Below are positions 1-9,065 of a stretch of 64,000 nt of DNA, in pieces. The stretch lies in assembly GCA_030523325.1 (NCBI GenBank), contig JAUNIS010000003.1:1-64000 (forward strand), in the 5' to 3' direction. The notes beneath the pieces are model-generated. The model ran no database searches. It was not told the origin of the DNA and was given only the letters and a program-made list of their open reading frames with translations. The stretch comes from Phascolarctobacterium sp. Its GTDB lineage: Bacteria; Bacillota; Negativicutes; Acidaminococcales; Acidaminococcaceae. Numbering within the stretch: the stretch's first letter is position 1; each line of letters starts with the position of its first letter. Both the position numbers and the translations under genes were made by a program.

Positions 1-48
1 AGGGTTTTACTCTGCAAAATCCATCCCCAATGCTAATTTCTGCTTGAA
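1..48 (-). repeat. Dispersed heptad-hairpin repeat, copy A (partial)
   Basis: Read on the minus strand, the galE stop codon lies in AAATTAGCATT, followed by GGGGAT and an imperfect hairpin GGATTTTGC...GTAAAACC. This matches the layout of the other copies in the window (AT-rich iterations, a GGA-like joint, hairpin with a GATTTTGC-type stem). It is cut by the window edge. Confidence 0.55.
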
Positions 49-1082
49 TTTATTCCATGGGGGTTTTTCTTTTGCCAATTCCACGAGTCGCGGCACATAT
101 CTTCGAGGTTTAGCTCTGCTTTCCAACCAAGCACGCGTGCTGCCTTAGAAACATCGGCCCAAACTACAGGTAAATCGCCCTCACGACGAGCACCAAATTC
201 ATAAGGGATCTTAAGTCCATTTACTTTTTCAAAAGTTTGTACTAAATCGAGCACGGAATAGGGTTCGCCTGTACCAATGTTAAATACATCAAGCCCACAA
301 TTTTTTTCGACAAATTCTATTGCCTTCACATGAGCCTGTGCTAAATCCATAATGTGAATGAAATCTCTTTGACAAGTTCCGTCAGGAGTATTGTAATCGT
401 TACCAAAAATTGTCAGCTTGTCGCGCTTACCAACTGCCACCTGTGAAACATAAGGCATCAAATTATTAGGAATGCCACCTGGATTTTCACCTATCAGCCC
501 ACTTGGATGAGCACCAACAGGATTAAAATAGCGCAACAAAACAATACTCATCTCTTTATGGGCTGCAGCAACATCAACCAAGATTTGTTCGATGAAGGCT
601 TTCGTCATTCCATAAGGATTCGCGCACTTACCCGTACGCATGGTTTCCACACAAGGAGAAGGATTTTCGTCACCGTAAACAGTTGCGGATGAAGAGAAAA
701 CAAGATTCTTCACGCCAAACCTTGCCATGCATTCAAGTAATGTCAAAGTCGTATCCAAATTGTTCCGGTAATACTTGATTGGTAACTTAACTGATTCTCC
801 CACTGCTTTAAAACCAGCAAAATGAATGACGCCCGTTATTTTATTTTCTGCAAAGATTTGTACGAGCTGCTTTTGATCCGCAACATCTACCTCGTAAAGT
901 TTAATTTTTTTACCTGTAATTTGTTCTACGCGGTTAATTGCTTCTGGGCAAGAATTGCTAAAGTTATCGGCAACGATTACATCGAAGCCTGCTTCTAAAA
1001 GAGCAACTGTTGTATGAGTACCAATATAACCTGCTCCACCTGTTAATAGTACTGCCCCGTTTTGTTTCTTCATGTCTGTCAT
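33..1082 (-). CDS. galE: UDP-glucose 4-epimerase
   Basis: Interconverts UDP-glucose and UDP-galactose in the cytoplasm (Leloir pathway and precursor supply for surface polysaccharide). It is an extended short-chain dehydrogenase: the NAD-binding motif TGGAGYIG is at residues ~14-21, the catalytic Ser is in SSSATVYG, and the Tyr/Lys pair is in YGMTK (~residue 156). The 349-residue length is usual for GalE. The start at 1082 is chosen because GAGGG stands 8 nt upstream; an upstream in-frame start at 1115 has no such site. The last codons and stop fall in a dispersed repeat, giving an SSRN tail. It is a single gene ending before the secretion pair; no other galactose genes are in view. Confidence 0.95.
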   Translation of the reverse strand: MTDMKKQNGAVLLTGGAGYIGTHTTVALLEAGFDVIVADNFSNSCPEAINRVEQITGKKIKLYEVDVADQKQLVQIFAENKITGVIHFAGFKAVGESVKLPIKYYRNNLDTTLTLLECMARFGVKNLVFSSSATVYGDENPSPCVETMRTGKCANPYGMTKAFIEQILVDVAAAHKEMSIVLLRYFNPVGAHPSGLIGENPGGIPNNLMPYVSQVAVGKRDKLTIFGNDYNTPDGTCQRDFIHIMDLAQAHVKAIEFVEKNCGLDVFNIGTGEPYSVLDLVQTFEKVNGLKIPYEFGARREGDLPVVWADVSKAARVLGWKAELNLEDMCRDSWNWQKKNPHGINSSRN

Positions 1083-1185
1083 TGAGTATACCCTCGAATT
1101 ACAAATGCTGAACAATTTTTGTTGACGCAGTTATAAATTTTCACGTTCAACAAATTAGCTTAAAGAAAACTTAATTGTCAATTTC

Positions 1186-1191
1186 ATTATA
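1186..1191 (-). promoter_or_regulatory. galE: Probable galE promoter (-10)
   Basis: TATAAT preceded by TATGA (extended -10 like) about 100 nt upstream of galE. No good -35 hexamer is visible at 17 nt, so only the -10 is called. Confidence 0.4.
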
Positions 1192-1271
1192 TCATAGTTT
1201 AAAAGAGAGATGTGAAAATTATCTGAAGTATCTTTTCAGAAAAAATTTATTTTCACAAGCTTAGAATAAGT

Positions 1272-1299
1272 AAAAGCCTGACCAAACGATCAGGCTTTT
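1272..1299 (-). terminator. Intrinsic terminator after the HlyD-like gene
   Basis: A 10-bp perfect inverted repeat (AAAAGCCTGA / TCAGGCTTTT) with an 8-nt loop, directly after the stop of the adaptor gene. The A/T flanks make it usable in both directions. Confidence 0.85.
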
Positions 1300-1303
1300 T
1301 GCT

Positions 1304-2647
1304 TTATCTTTCTCTGAGAGCTTCACTCTTATATGTTTGGAAGGGTTCTAGGAAGAAGTCGATAATCTTCTTCTTGCGTGTCTTGATTTCCGCAGAAACA
1401 TTCATACCAGGATATACGTTAAGTTTCTTGTTATCCATAGAAAGATTTTGTGCGTCAAGCTGAACCATCACGCGATAACGCTGTTCACCTCGTTGGTCTT
1501 CAATGGCGTCGGCGGAAATAGAGTGAACCTCGCCCTGTAGGACACCAAATTTTTGGAAGTTGAAGGCGTCAACCTTAACTTCAACCTTTTGTCCTTCATA
1601 AACGAAGCCAACATCCTTGTTCTCCATCCAGGCTTCAACTTCCATCTGCGTACCTTCAGGCACGATAGAAAGCAAGCCTTGTGCCTCACGCACAACTGCA
1701 CCAACAGTATGAATATCCATTTGATGAACAGTGCCTGCAACCGGAGCCTTGATTTCAATCAAAGTATTCTTTAGTTCGGCCTTGCGCTCTTGTTCCTTGA
1801 GCATGGTTAATTCTTTATAATAACCAAGCATTTCTTGTTGCAAATTTTTGTTCCATTCAGCTAAAAATTGTGCCTTGGCTCCTTCAGCAGAGAGCACATC
1901 GGACTGGGCTGCACTTAATTGTGCTTGACCCATACTAACATTTTGTTCTAATTCAATGCGAGCCGCACGATATTCAAGCATTTGGAAACGACCAACCGCA
2001 TTTTCCTTGTACAATTTCTCACTGGATTCAGCTCTATCGGTAGCAATGGTGAGTAATTGTCTATTTTTTTCGAGAGCTGCCGAAGCGATAGTGACTGCAT
2101 CCTGCTTTTGACGGACCTGGGACTCGAAGTAATCCATCTTAGCATTCTTTTCCGTCATTTGACTATTGTAAAGGCTCATTTGTTGAATGCGATCTTTTTC
2201 GTCGTAATTTTTATCCGCAGGAATAACTAAAGGTTTTCCTTCTAACTCGGAAGTAATACGATCAATATTTAATTCATAGTAAGCAATGTTCTTTTTAACT
2301 GCATTCAAGTCGGATTCGCTCATAGTTCTATCAAGCTCCATGAGAATTTGCCCTTCCGTAACGCGGTCGCCATTTTTGACGAGAATATTGCGGACAATAC
2401 CCTTGTCTTCTGCTTGCAAGGTTTTGGTATAGCCTTTAGGAATAATTTTACCACGAGCTACAACAACCTCGTCAATTTCACCAATGCACGCCCAAACAAG
2501 CGATACAAAGAAGATGCCGATAATCGTCCAGACCAGCACGCGCCCCATGGGAGAGGGTGGTTTTTCCAAAATCTCTAGGGCTGGCGGCAAAAATTCTTGC
2601 TCGTCAGAATTAAGCTTATCCATCCATTCTTCGATTTTCTTTAACAT
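1304..2647 (-). CDS. HlyD-family type I secretion membrane fusion protein
   Basis: Periplasmic adaptor that would link the inner-membrane ABC exporter encoded just upstream to an outer-membrane channel. There is a short cytoplasmic N-terminus and one membrane span at ~residues 36-56 (VLVWTIIGIFFVSLVWA). A biotinyl-lipoyl-like first half follows (VVARGKIIPKG), then a long coiled coil (~100-290), the second lipoyl half (IKAPVAGTVHQMDIHTVG) and a C-terminal beta domain. Length (447 aa) fits HlyD/LktD adaptors. The ATG at 2647 is one nt after the transporter stop, with AGGAGG inside the transporter's 3' end, so the two are translationally linked. No TolC-like channel or secreted substrate is in the window. 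Confidence 0.9.
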   Translation of the reverse strand: MLKKIEEWMDKLNSDEQEFLPPALEILEKPPSPMGRVLVWTIIGIFFVSLVWACIGEIDEVVVARGKIIPKGYTKTLQAEDKGIVRNILVKNGDRVTEGQILMELDRTMSESDLNAVKKNIAYYELNIDRITSELEGKPLVIPADKNYDEKDRIQQMSLYNSQMTEKNAKMDYFESQVRQKQDAVTIASAALEKNRQLLTIATDRAESSEKLYKENAVGRFQMLEYRAARIELEQNVSMGQAQLSAAQSDVLSAEGAKAQFLAEWNKNLQQEMLGYYKELTMLKEQERKAELKNTLIEIKAPVAGTVHQMDIHTVGAVVREAQGLLSIVPEGTQMEVEAWMENKDVGFVYEGQKVEVKVDAFNFQKFGVLQGEVHSISADAIEDQRGEQRYRVMVQLDAQNLSMDNKKLNVYPGMNVSAEIKTRKKKIIDFFLEPFQTYKSEALRER

Positions 2648-2648
2648 T

Positions 2649-4793
2649 TTACGCGCCCTCCTGTTCATGATACATTTGGGCATATAGTCCATTCTTTTCT
2701 AACAAAGCTTGATGATTGCCATGCTCGACGATGTGACCGTCCTTCATAACAAGAATCATATCTGCCTTGCGAACTGCACTCAAACGATGAGCAATCATCA
2801 AAACCGTACGACCCACACGCACGCGATTAATTTGTGCGAGCACTTCCTTTTCGCTCAGTGCGTCCAGGGCGGATGTTGCTTCGTCAAAAATTAAAATTCT
2901 CGGATCAAGAAGCAAAGCACGACTAATAGCTAGCTTTTGTCTTTGACCACCACTTAAAGAATCGCCTCGTTCTCCAACCAAAGTATCGAAGCCATTCTTC
3001 ATTTTCATAATAAAATCGTAAGCACCGCTCATACGAGCAGCCCTTTCAACCTCTTCCTTACTTGCGGAAGGCTTAGCAATGGCAATGTTTTCGTGAATTG
3101 TTCCGTGGAAAAGATAATTTTCTTGCAAAACAGTACCGATTTGTCTTCTATAAGCTGCCGGTGAATATTTGCTAATATCAATATCATCCACAAGAATGCG
3201 ACCTTCTTCTGGATCATAAAGTCTTTGTAATAATTTGGCGAAGGTGGACTTGCCACTGCCTGACGGACCAACAATACCGACCATAACCCCAGGAGCCATG
3301 GACAGTGAGATACTCTTCAAAACCTGTGGATCGTCAACATTATAACGGAAACTTACCTTATCAAAAGTAATTTTACCTTCTTTAATCTCGGCTTTTTCAC
3401 CACGGTTTTCGCCCTCAGTCTTCAGGTTCAAAATATCACCTATACGATCGATAGAGATGCGTACTTGTTGGAATTGTTGCCAAACGCCTACGAGTCTTAG
3501 CACAGGACCAGAGACTTGACCGGAAAGCATTTGGAAGGCTACTAATTGACCAACGGATAAATCGCCGGCGATAACGAGTCTTGCACCAACCCAAAGGATG
3601 AGCAATGTAGAAATTTGTTGCAAAAATCCGCCGAGAGAATTAGCTGCATTAGCCGTATTATTTACATCAAAAGAGGTTTTTACATAATGCCCCAGTAAAT
3701 CTTCCCATCTACGTACGAAGCGTTGTTCAAGCGCCAACGTCTTAACCGTCTCAGCACCAGTTATGGATTCAACAAGGAAGGATTGATTTTCCGCACTCGC
3801 TTCAAATTTTGCAGCGATACGTTTGCGGTAAATCGGAGTTGCAATAATATTCAGGAGCACCATAAAAGGAATAATGGCAAGAGCGACTAAGCAAAGCAGC
3901 TTATTATACCAGAACATGGCAACGATGAATACGAAACAAAATGCTGTATCGAGAATGAGCACCAAAGAAGAGCCAGAGATAAAAGAACGAATATTTTCCA
4001 ATTCCTTGACACGGGCAATGGTTTCACCAACTCGGTGACTTTCAAAATATCTAATAGGAAGACCTGTGATATGGGCAAATAATTTCGCACCTAAAATGAC
4101 ATCCACCTTATTAGTTAGTGATGTAAAAATATAGGTACGCAAATAACCAAGCATCATATTAAAGAAACCAATGAATACAAGCCCAGCGATTAGCACGTCC
4201 AAGGTGCTAAGACCCTTGTGCACCAAAACCTTATCGATGATAACCTGAGTAAAAAGCGGAGAAATTAATGCGAAGATTTGCAGCAAAAAACTTGCGGCTA
4301 AAACTTCGTAAAAATATCTGCGGAACTTCCAAAAGACGGGTAGGAACCAATCGAGGCCGAATTGTTTTGGCAGCTCTTTTAAGTCAATCTTCGGACGCAT
4401 CAAGAGAGCAACTCTATCCCACTTCTCTTTTACCTCTTCACATTTTAAAATGATGGGCTTGCCAACAGCTACGTCCAGCGCCAAAATATCTTCCGTATTG
4501 TTTCTTGCAATAACGTAAAGCCTGCCGTCGACATAAGCAATAAAAGGCATGGGTACTTCTTTGAGCTCTTTATCCTTGGGAAACTCCTTCCATGCAGCTT
4601 TATATTTGGAATCCTTCAAGGCACGCAAAAGTTCCCGGGACCAAGCCTCGTTCTCTAGTCCCTCTACACGAGCAACTAAATCGGATGCTTCCAAAGGTTT
4701 TTCGTGCATTTGCGACACCAAAACAATAGCCTTTAGGTATTCCATTTTCTCTTCATCTGTGTTTAAGATTTGTATACCATTTACAAAGGACAT
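2649..4793 (-). CDS. HlyB-like type I secretion ABC transporter (permease-ATPase)
   Basis: Exports a polypeptide across the envelope using ATP, together with the HlyD-like adaptor. N-terminal ~125 residues form a C39-like domain that lacks the catalytic Cys (first Cys ~residue 118) and His, as in HlyB, so it should bind rather than cleave the substrate. A six-helix ABC membrane domain follows (~155-445). The ATPase has Walker A GPSGSGKST (~508), signature LSGGQ (~612), Walker B ILIFDEA (~629) and the H-loop IAHRLS. The start at 4793 (MSFVNG) has AAGGTG 6 nt upstream; an in-frame GTG three codons earlier overlaps that site. First gene of a two-gene operon. Confidence 0.93.
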   Translation of the reverse strand: MSFVNGIQILNTDEEKMEYLKAIVLVSQMHEKPLEASDLVARVEGLENEAWSRELLRALKDSKYKAAWKEFPKDKELKEVPMPFIAYVDGRLYVIARNNTEDILALDVAVGKPIILKCEEVKEKWDRVALLMRPKIDLKELPKQFGLDWFLPVFWKFRRYFYEVLAASFLLQIFALISPLFTQVIIDKVLVHKGLSTLDVLIAGLVFIGFFNMMLGYLRTYIFTSLTNKVDVILGAKLFAHITGLPIRYFESHRVGETIARVKELENIRSFISGSSLVLILDTAFCFVFIVAMFWYNKLLCLVALAIIPFMVLLNIIATPIYRKRIAAKFEASAENQSFLVESITGAETVKTLALEQRFVRRWEDLLGHYVKTSFDVNNTANAANSLGGFLQQISTLLILWVGARLVIAGDLSVGQLVAFQMLSGQVSGPVLRLVGVWQQFQQVRISIDRIGDILNLKTEGENRGEKAEIKEGKITFDKVSFRYNVDDPQVLKSISLSMAPGVMVGIVGPSGSGKSTFAKLLQRLYDPEEGRILVDDIDISKYSPAAYRRQIGTVLQENYLFHGTIHENIAIAKPSASKEEVERAARMSGAYDFIMKMKNGFDTLVGERGDSLSGGQRQKLAISRALLLDPRILIFDEATSALDALSEKEVLAQINRVRVGRTVLMIAHRLSAVRKADMILVMKDGHIVEHGNHQALLEKNGLYAQMYHEQEGA

Positions 4794-4850
4794 AACTTTC
4801 ACCTTCAGTAATCAAAACATAATTATCAAAAAAACACTTCGATACAGTAT

Positions 4851-4856
4851 ATTATA
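4851..4856 (-). promoter_or_regulatory. -10 box for the secretion operon
   Basis: TATAAT about 60 nt upstream of the HlyB-like start, in an AT-rich gap; the -35 region is weak. Confidence 0.4.
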
Positions 4857-4880
4857 ACACAAAAAACGAAAAGACATCAC

Positions 4881-4918
4881 AAAAAAGAAAAGAGCACCAC
4901 ATAAATGATGTGATGCTC
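4881..4918 (-). terminator. Terminator after dCMP deaminase
   Basis: GAGCATCACAT/ATGTGGTGCTC hairpin followed on the minus strand by a T-rich run (TTTTCTTTTTT). It closes the prfA...glyA-dCMP deaminase block. Confidence 0.8.
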
Positions 4919-5001
4919 GAATGTTAGTAAATGATTAAAATGAATAATAAATCTGCAGATTGAATTTCTGCTTCCTTCCGAACTATCGAGGAAGATTCGC
5001 T

Positions 5002-5454
5002 TCACTTCAAAACCTCAATCTTTATTCCCGACTGCGCCATCATATCTTCGGCGAGCTTATCCGGGTAAGGATTGGCATAAACGATGCGTTCAATACCTGC
5101 GTTGATAAGAATTTTTGTGCAAACGACACAAGGCTGATGCGTACAATAAACAGTGCCACCATTAACAGAGACACCATGATAAGCAGCTTGAACTACAGCG
5201 TTTTGTTCTGCGTGAATTCCACGACACAGCTCATGATTTTTTCCAGAGGGAACCTTTAATTGTTCTCTCAAGCAACCGACTTCAGCACAATGAGGAAGAT
5301 TCTTTGGGGTTCCGTTATAACCAGTAGCAACAATTTGCTTATTTTTAACAATAACTGCCCCAACACTTCTTCTCAGACATGTGGATCTTTTGCTGACAAC
5401 AGTTGCAATCTCCATAAAATATTCATCCCAATCGGGACGGGAAACCTCTGACAC
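5002..5454 (-). CDS. dCMP deaminase (ComEB-type)
   Basis: Zinc-dependent deamination of dCMP to dUMP, supplying thymidylate synthesis. It has the HAE motif (zinc ligand His and proton-shuttle Glu, in [10 protein letters not shown]) and the PCVVC zinc ligands ([11 protein letters not shown]), plus the [12 protein letters not shown] opening typical of the family. About 150 aa is the usual size. The GTG at 5454 is preferred because AGGGG lies 8-9 nt upstream; the GTG at 5463 abuts that site. It stands ~100 nt downstream of glyA across a dispersed repeat; glyA and this gene are both tied to thymidylate and one-carbon metabolism. Confidence 0.9.
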   Translation of the reverse strand: MSEVSRPDWDEYFMEIATVVSKRSTCLRRSVGAVIVKNKQIVATGYNGTPKNLPHCAEVGCLREQLKVPSGKNHELCRGIHAEQNAVVQAAYHGVSVNGGTVYCTHQPCVVCTKILINAGIERIVYANPYPDKLAEDMMAQSGIKIEVLK

Positions 5455-5489
5455 ACGAATCACCCCCTGGAAATTAGTTCATAGTGCAC

Positions 5490-5556
5490 AGCGTTAGTTT
5501 TTATCAAAAGATTTTGCGAAAGCAAAATCATCCACAATTACTCATTATTAATTATT
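5490..5556 (-). repeat. Dispersed heptad-hairpin repeat, copy B
   Basis: Minus strand: the glyA stop runs into TAATTAATAATGAG, AATTGTGGAT, then a perfect hairpin GATTTTGC-TTTC-GCAAAATC (5510-5517/5522-5529) and TTTTGATAAAA. The hairpin lacks a T-run at its 3' side, so it is not a standard terminator. Confidence 0.8.
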
Positions 5557-6808
5557 TATCCACTCCCGGGTACATCGGATATGCTTCGCAAAGTTTAGCA
5601 ACGCGTTCTTTCGCTTCAGCAATTGCGCAGCAATCTCCAGGATTTTTCAAAACGAGAGCGATGATTTTACCAATTTCTGTGAAATCCGCTGCATTGAAGC
5701 CACGAGAAGTACCAGCTGCAGAACCTAGACGAATACCAGAGGTAACAAACGGAGAAGCAGGGTCATTAGGAATGGTATTTTTATTACAAGTAATACCAAC
5801 ATCGTCCAGCATTTTTTCTGCTTCTTTACCAGTGAGGCCAATGCTACGAGTATCAACTAAGCAAAGATGGTTATCAGTACCGCCGGATACAAGACGCAAG
5901 CCTTCAGCCATAAGAGAATCGGCTAATGCTTTGCAGTTGTCGATGATGCCCTGTTGATATACTTTGAATTCTGGTTTTAATGCTTCACCAAATGCACAAG
6001 CCTTAGCAGCGATGATATGCATGAGCGGACCACCTTGCAGGCCGGGGAAAATTGCTTTGTCAATTTTCTTTGCATATTCTTCGTTGTTAGTAAGAATAAT
6101 ACCACCACGAGGTCCGCGCAAGGTTTTATGAGTTGTAGAAGTTACAACATCTGCATAAGGAATCGGAGAGGGATGCAAGCCTGCTGCAACGAGGCCAGCG
6201 ATGTGAGCCATGTCGACAAGCAAAATTGCGCCAACACTGTGAGCGATTTCAGCCATGCGTTTGAAATCGATAATGCGAGGATAAGCAGAAGCGCCACCAA
6301 CAATCAGTTTCGGTTTAACTTCCTTAGCCATTTCTTCAAGCTTATCGTAGTCAATTGTTTCAGTTTCATCGTCAACGCCATATTGAACAACGTTATATAA
6401 TTTACCAGAAATATTCACCGGGGATCCATGGGACAAGTGACCGCCTTGGGATAGGTTCATCCCCATAATTGTATCGCCAGGTTGCAGGAAGGCAAGGTAA
6501 ACAGCTGTGTTAGTGTTAGAACCAGAGTGAGCTTGAACATTAGCAAATTTGCAGCCGAATAATTGTTTCAAACGTTCTATAGCCAAGGTTTCAACCTTGT
6601 CAACGAATTCACAGCCACCATAATAACGATGAGCAGGATAACCTTCAGCATATTTATTAGTTAAAATGGTGCCCATTGCTTCCATAACTGCAGGAGTAAC
6701 AAAATTTTCTGAAGCAATAAGTTCGATTTTGTTCCTTTGACGACCAAGCTCTTCATTAATATATGAAGTCAGCTCGGGATCGACAACAGCAAGTTTTTCA
6801 AGATTCAT
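5552..6808 (-). CDS. glyA: Serine hydroxymethyltransferase
   Basis: PLP enzyme converting serine and tetrahydrofolate to glycine and 5,10-methylene-THF, the main one-carbon source. 418 aa with the PLP-lysine motif [13 protein letters not shown] in the form [13 protein letters not shown] (Lys ~227), ELIASENF near the N-terminus, and [11 protein letters not shown]. The start has AAGGAGG 9 nt upstream. It sits after ywlG and rpiB as in Bacillus. The last codon and stop lie at the edge of a dispersed repeat. Confidence 0.97.
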   Translation of the reverse strand: MNLEKLAVVDPELTSYINEELGRQRNKIELIASENFVTPAVMEAMGTILTNKYAEGYPAHRYYGGCEFVDKVETLAIERLKQLFGCKFANVQAHSGSNTNTAVYLAFLQPGDTIMGMNLSQGGHLSHGSPVNISGKLYNVVQYGVDDETETIDYDKLEEMAKEVKPKLIVGGASAYPRIIDFKRMAEIAHSVGAILLVDMAHIAGLVAAGLHPSPIPYADVVTSTTHKTLRGPRGGIILTNNEEYAKKIDKAIFPGLQGGPLMHIIAAKACAFGEALKPEFKVYQQGIIDNCKALADSLMAEGLRLVSGGTDNHLCLVDTRSIGLTGKEAEKMLDDVGITCNKNTIPNDPASPFVTSGIRLGSAAGTSRGFNAADFTEIGKIIALVLKNPGDCCAIAEAKERVAKLCEAYPMYPGVDK

Positions 6809-6854
6809 GATTATAATCCTCCTTTGAATATCCTTTTAGTGTAGAACATTAAAT

Positions 6855-7403
6855 TTATCTAATTTTCTCCGGGTACGCCGCGCGTTCACCACCGATTAGA
6901 GGCGGGCGGGTGCGAGCAGCCGTTAGGATGGCGTCGCCAATTGTTTTATGTTGGAGGCGAACAGGCACAGCCACACGTTTTAAGTGCATGCCAATTAAAG
7001 TTTGTCCTACGTCAAGACCCAGATGAGCCGTGATTTGTTCTACTACAACTGGCTGAGCAAAATTTTCGTAGGCCGCCGTAGCCATGGAGCCACCTGCATG
7101 AGCAGTAGGACGGACAGTTACTTCTGTTAAATTATATTTATCGCAAGTAGAGGCTTCCACAACGAGAGAACGATTTAAATGCTCGCAGCATTGAATGGCA
7201 AGACAAAGTCCGTGGGCTTCCACAACATCACGCAAGGCCTTGAACATTTCCACTGCTAAATCAGGATTGGCCTTGGACCCAATTTTTGCGCCTTGTACTT
7301 CACTGGTCGAGCAACCCAATACAAAAATTTGCCCCGCTCTTGGCTTAGCAACTTGAATTAACTCTTCCGCTGCTTCGACTAATTGCTTAACTATTTCTTT
7401 CAT
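6855..7403 (-). CDS. ywlG: TIGR01440/DUF436 family protein (YwlG-like)
   Basis: Conserved Firmicute protein of unknown function, 182 aa. Visible family features are the GCSTSEVQGAKIG segment near residue 35, an IQCCEHLNR motif and a RPTAHAGGSMATAAYE segment; the conserved Cys/His suggest a ligand or metal site, but no activity is known to me. The ATG at 7403 (MKEIVKQL) begins 13 nt after the rpiB stop; its SD is weak (GTGGG). Longer in-frame starts would overlap rpiB and have no better site. The rpiB-ywlG-glyA order is that of Bacillus. Confidence 0.85.
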   Translation of the reverse strand: MKEIVKQLVEAAEELIQVAKPRAGQIFVLGCSTSEVQGAKIGSKANPDLAVEMFKALRDVVEAHGLCLAIQCCEHLNRSLVVEASTCDKYNLTEVTVRPTAHAGGSMATAAYENFAQPVVVEQITAHLGLDVGQTLIGMHLKRVAVPVRLQHKTIGDAILTAARTRPPLIGGERAAYPEKIR

Positions 7404-7416
7404 AATAACCCACAAT

Positions 7417-7860
7417 TCATTTTTCCAATGCCATAATCTTATCAATGCGACGTTGATGTCTGCCACCAGCAAACGGAGTTGCTAAGAAAATATCAACCAT
7501 CATCTCGGCAATGCCAATACCAGTAGTACGTTCACCCATGCAAATTACATTTGCATTATTATGTTCAGCTGCCATCTTAGCCGAGAAAACATCAGCTACA
7601 ACAGCAGCTCGAATGCCTTTGCATTTGTTGGCTGCCATGGAGATGCCAATACCAGTTCCACAAACAAGAATGCCTTTCTCGGCTCCGGATGTACCAGAGG
7701 TAATATCATCACAAACTTTTTTTGCAAAATCGGGATAATCACAAGAATCTTCGGTATAAGTACCGTGATCGATTACTTCGTACCCCTTGCCTTCCAAATA
7801 AGCTTTAATATGATTTTTCAGATGAATTCCACCATGGTCAGAGCCAATTGCGATCTTCAT
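7417..7860 (-). CDS. rpiB: Ribose-5-phosphate isomerase B
   Basis: Interconverts ribose-5-P and ribulose-5-P in the pentose phosphate pathway. The 147-aa protein has the GSDHGG phosphate-binding start, the VCGTGIGISMAANK active-site loop with the catalytic Cys, and the conserved HNNANVICMGERTTG segment. A strong AAGGAGG precedes the ATG. The upstream gap (7861-7952) is AT-rich, with a possible -10 TACAAT near 7900. It may therefore have its own promoter, although it reads in the same direction as sua5. Confidence 0.95.
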   Translation of the reverse strand: MKIAIGSDHGGIHLKNHIKAYLEGKGYEVIDHGTYTEDSCDYPDFAKKVCDDITSGTSGAEKGILVCGTGIGISMAANKCKGIRAAVVADVFSAKMAAEHNNANVICMGERTTGIGIAEMMVDIFLATPFAGGRHQRRIDKIMALEK

Positions 7861-7952
7861 AACTAATTTCCTCCTTAAAATTATTTAAGTGGTGATATTG
7901 TACCATATATAATTAAAAATATACACCATTTTTTCTAATTTGTAATTCGTAA

Positions 7953-9065
7953 TTAAGGAATAAAATTTAATTGACTTAGTTTCTCCATAGCAGCCTCTCT
8001 CCCGTTTAACAGGAGAACATCATTTGCCAATGTAACAATCTGAAATCCGGCTGCTTTACGCAGACGATTCATGATGGCAAGGCCGATGCCTTCTTCACAA
8101 ACGCCTTGAGCTAAAATTACGTCTGGATGTGTACGATCAAAATCACGGAGCAAGTAAAATAATTCGTTTGCAAGGGTTTCTTTATCGCAGCCCCAATTAG
8201 CCAAATAAATTTTCTCGCTTGCCGGCAAATTTTTGGCAGTATTTTCGTCGCAAAGCACGCCAACCGTAAGTCCTTTGTTTAATGCTTCCTTGACGCAAAC
8301 AGAAAGATGATGCGTTGCTTCACCTTCAAAAAGATAAACTGGTGCCTTCGGAGCATAGTGACGATACTTCATGCCAGGAGCTTTTGGTTTAAAATTGGGA
8401 TCACCATGGAGAGCCGGGTCGATTTCCACAACACCAAGAACCTCTGTAAGCATTTCGTAAGTAATTCCCCCAGGACGCAAAATCACGGGGATTGCTTCAG
8501 TTGTATCTACGATAGTACTTTCCACGCCAATCTTACATGGTCCTCCATCTAATATGCCTGCTATTTTCCCATCCATGTCTTCCAAAACGTCTTGCGCATT
8601 CGTGGGACTTGGACGACCAGAAATATTTGCAGAAGGTGCCGCAATGGGGCAACCACAAGCAGTAATAAAATCCTGAGCATCCTTATGAGATGGCCAGCGT
8701 ATAGCTACAGTCGGAAGACCAGCACTGACCGCTTCAGGAACAATGTCAGATTTATTAACAATGATTGTAATTGGTCCCGGCATGAAATGTTCCATGATAG
8801 CTTTCGCATTATTATTAAGACCAGTTGTCAGCTGGTCGATAGTTTCTTTTTTGCTTATATGTAAAATGAGAGGATTGTCGTTAGGACGACCCTTGGCCGC
8901 AAAAATTTTTTGGACAGCTTCCTCGTTTAAACCGTCAGCCCCGAGACCATAAACGGTTTCTGTAGGAAAAGCTATACATTCGCCCGCCTTGATGAATGCA
9001 GCCGCTTCTTTGTGAGCGGCTGCATTGTTAGAGCTGGCGACTAGCTTCCAATAACAAGTTTTCAT
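7953..9065 (-). CDS. sua5: L-threonylcarbamoyladenylate synthase (Sua5-type)
   Basis: Makes threonylcarbamoyl-AMP from threonine, bicarbonate and ATP for the t6A37 modification of ANN-decoding tRNAs. N-terminal YrdC domain (~1-205, motifs AFPTETVYGLGAD, PGPITIIV, PSANISGRPSPTN) and a C-terminal Sua5 domain (~235-370), giving the long two-domain form at 370 aa. The start lies inside the 3' end of prmC (38-nt overlap) with GAGGAG upstream, so translation is coupled. The prfA-prmC-sua5 order is conserved in Firmicutes. Confidence 0.95.
   Translation of the reverse strand: MKTCYWKLVASSNNAAAHKEAAAFIKAGECIAFPTETVYGLGADGLNEEAVQKIFAAKGRPNDNPLILHISKKETIDQLTTGLNNNAKAIMEHFMPGPITIIVNKSDIVPEAVSAGLPTVAIRWPSHKDAQDFITACGCPIAAPSANISGRPSPTNAQDVLEDMDGKIAGILDGGPCKIGVESTIVDTTEAIPVILRPGGITYEMLTEVLGVVEIDPALHGDPNFKPKAPGMKYRHYAPKAPVYLFEGEATHHLSVCVKEALNKGLTVGVLCDENTAKNLPASEKIYLANWGCDKETLANELFYLLRDFDRTHPDVILAQGVCEEGIGLAIMNRLRKAAGFQIVTLANDVLLLNGREAAMEKLSQLNFIP

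Noticed and set aside
2649-4793. Bacteriocin exporter with leader peptidase
   Set aside because: The N-terminal domain lacks the catalytic Cys and His of C39 peptidases, and no double-glycine peptide gene is nearby.
5510-5529. Intrinsic terminator after glyA
   Set aside because: The hairpin is good, but it is followed by TTTTGATAAAA instead of a T-run, and the same layout recurs in non-terminator positions.
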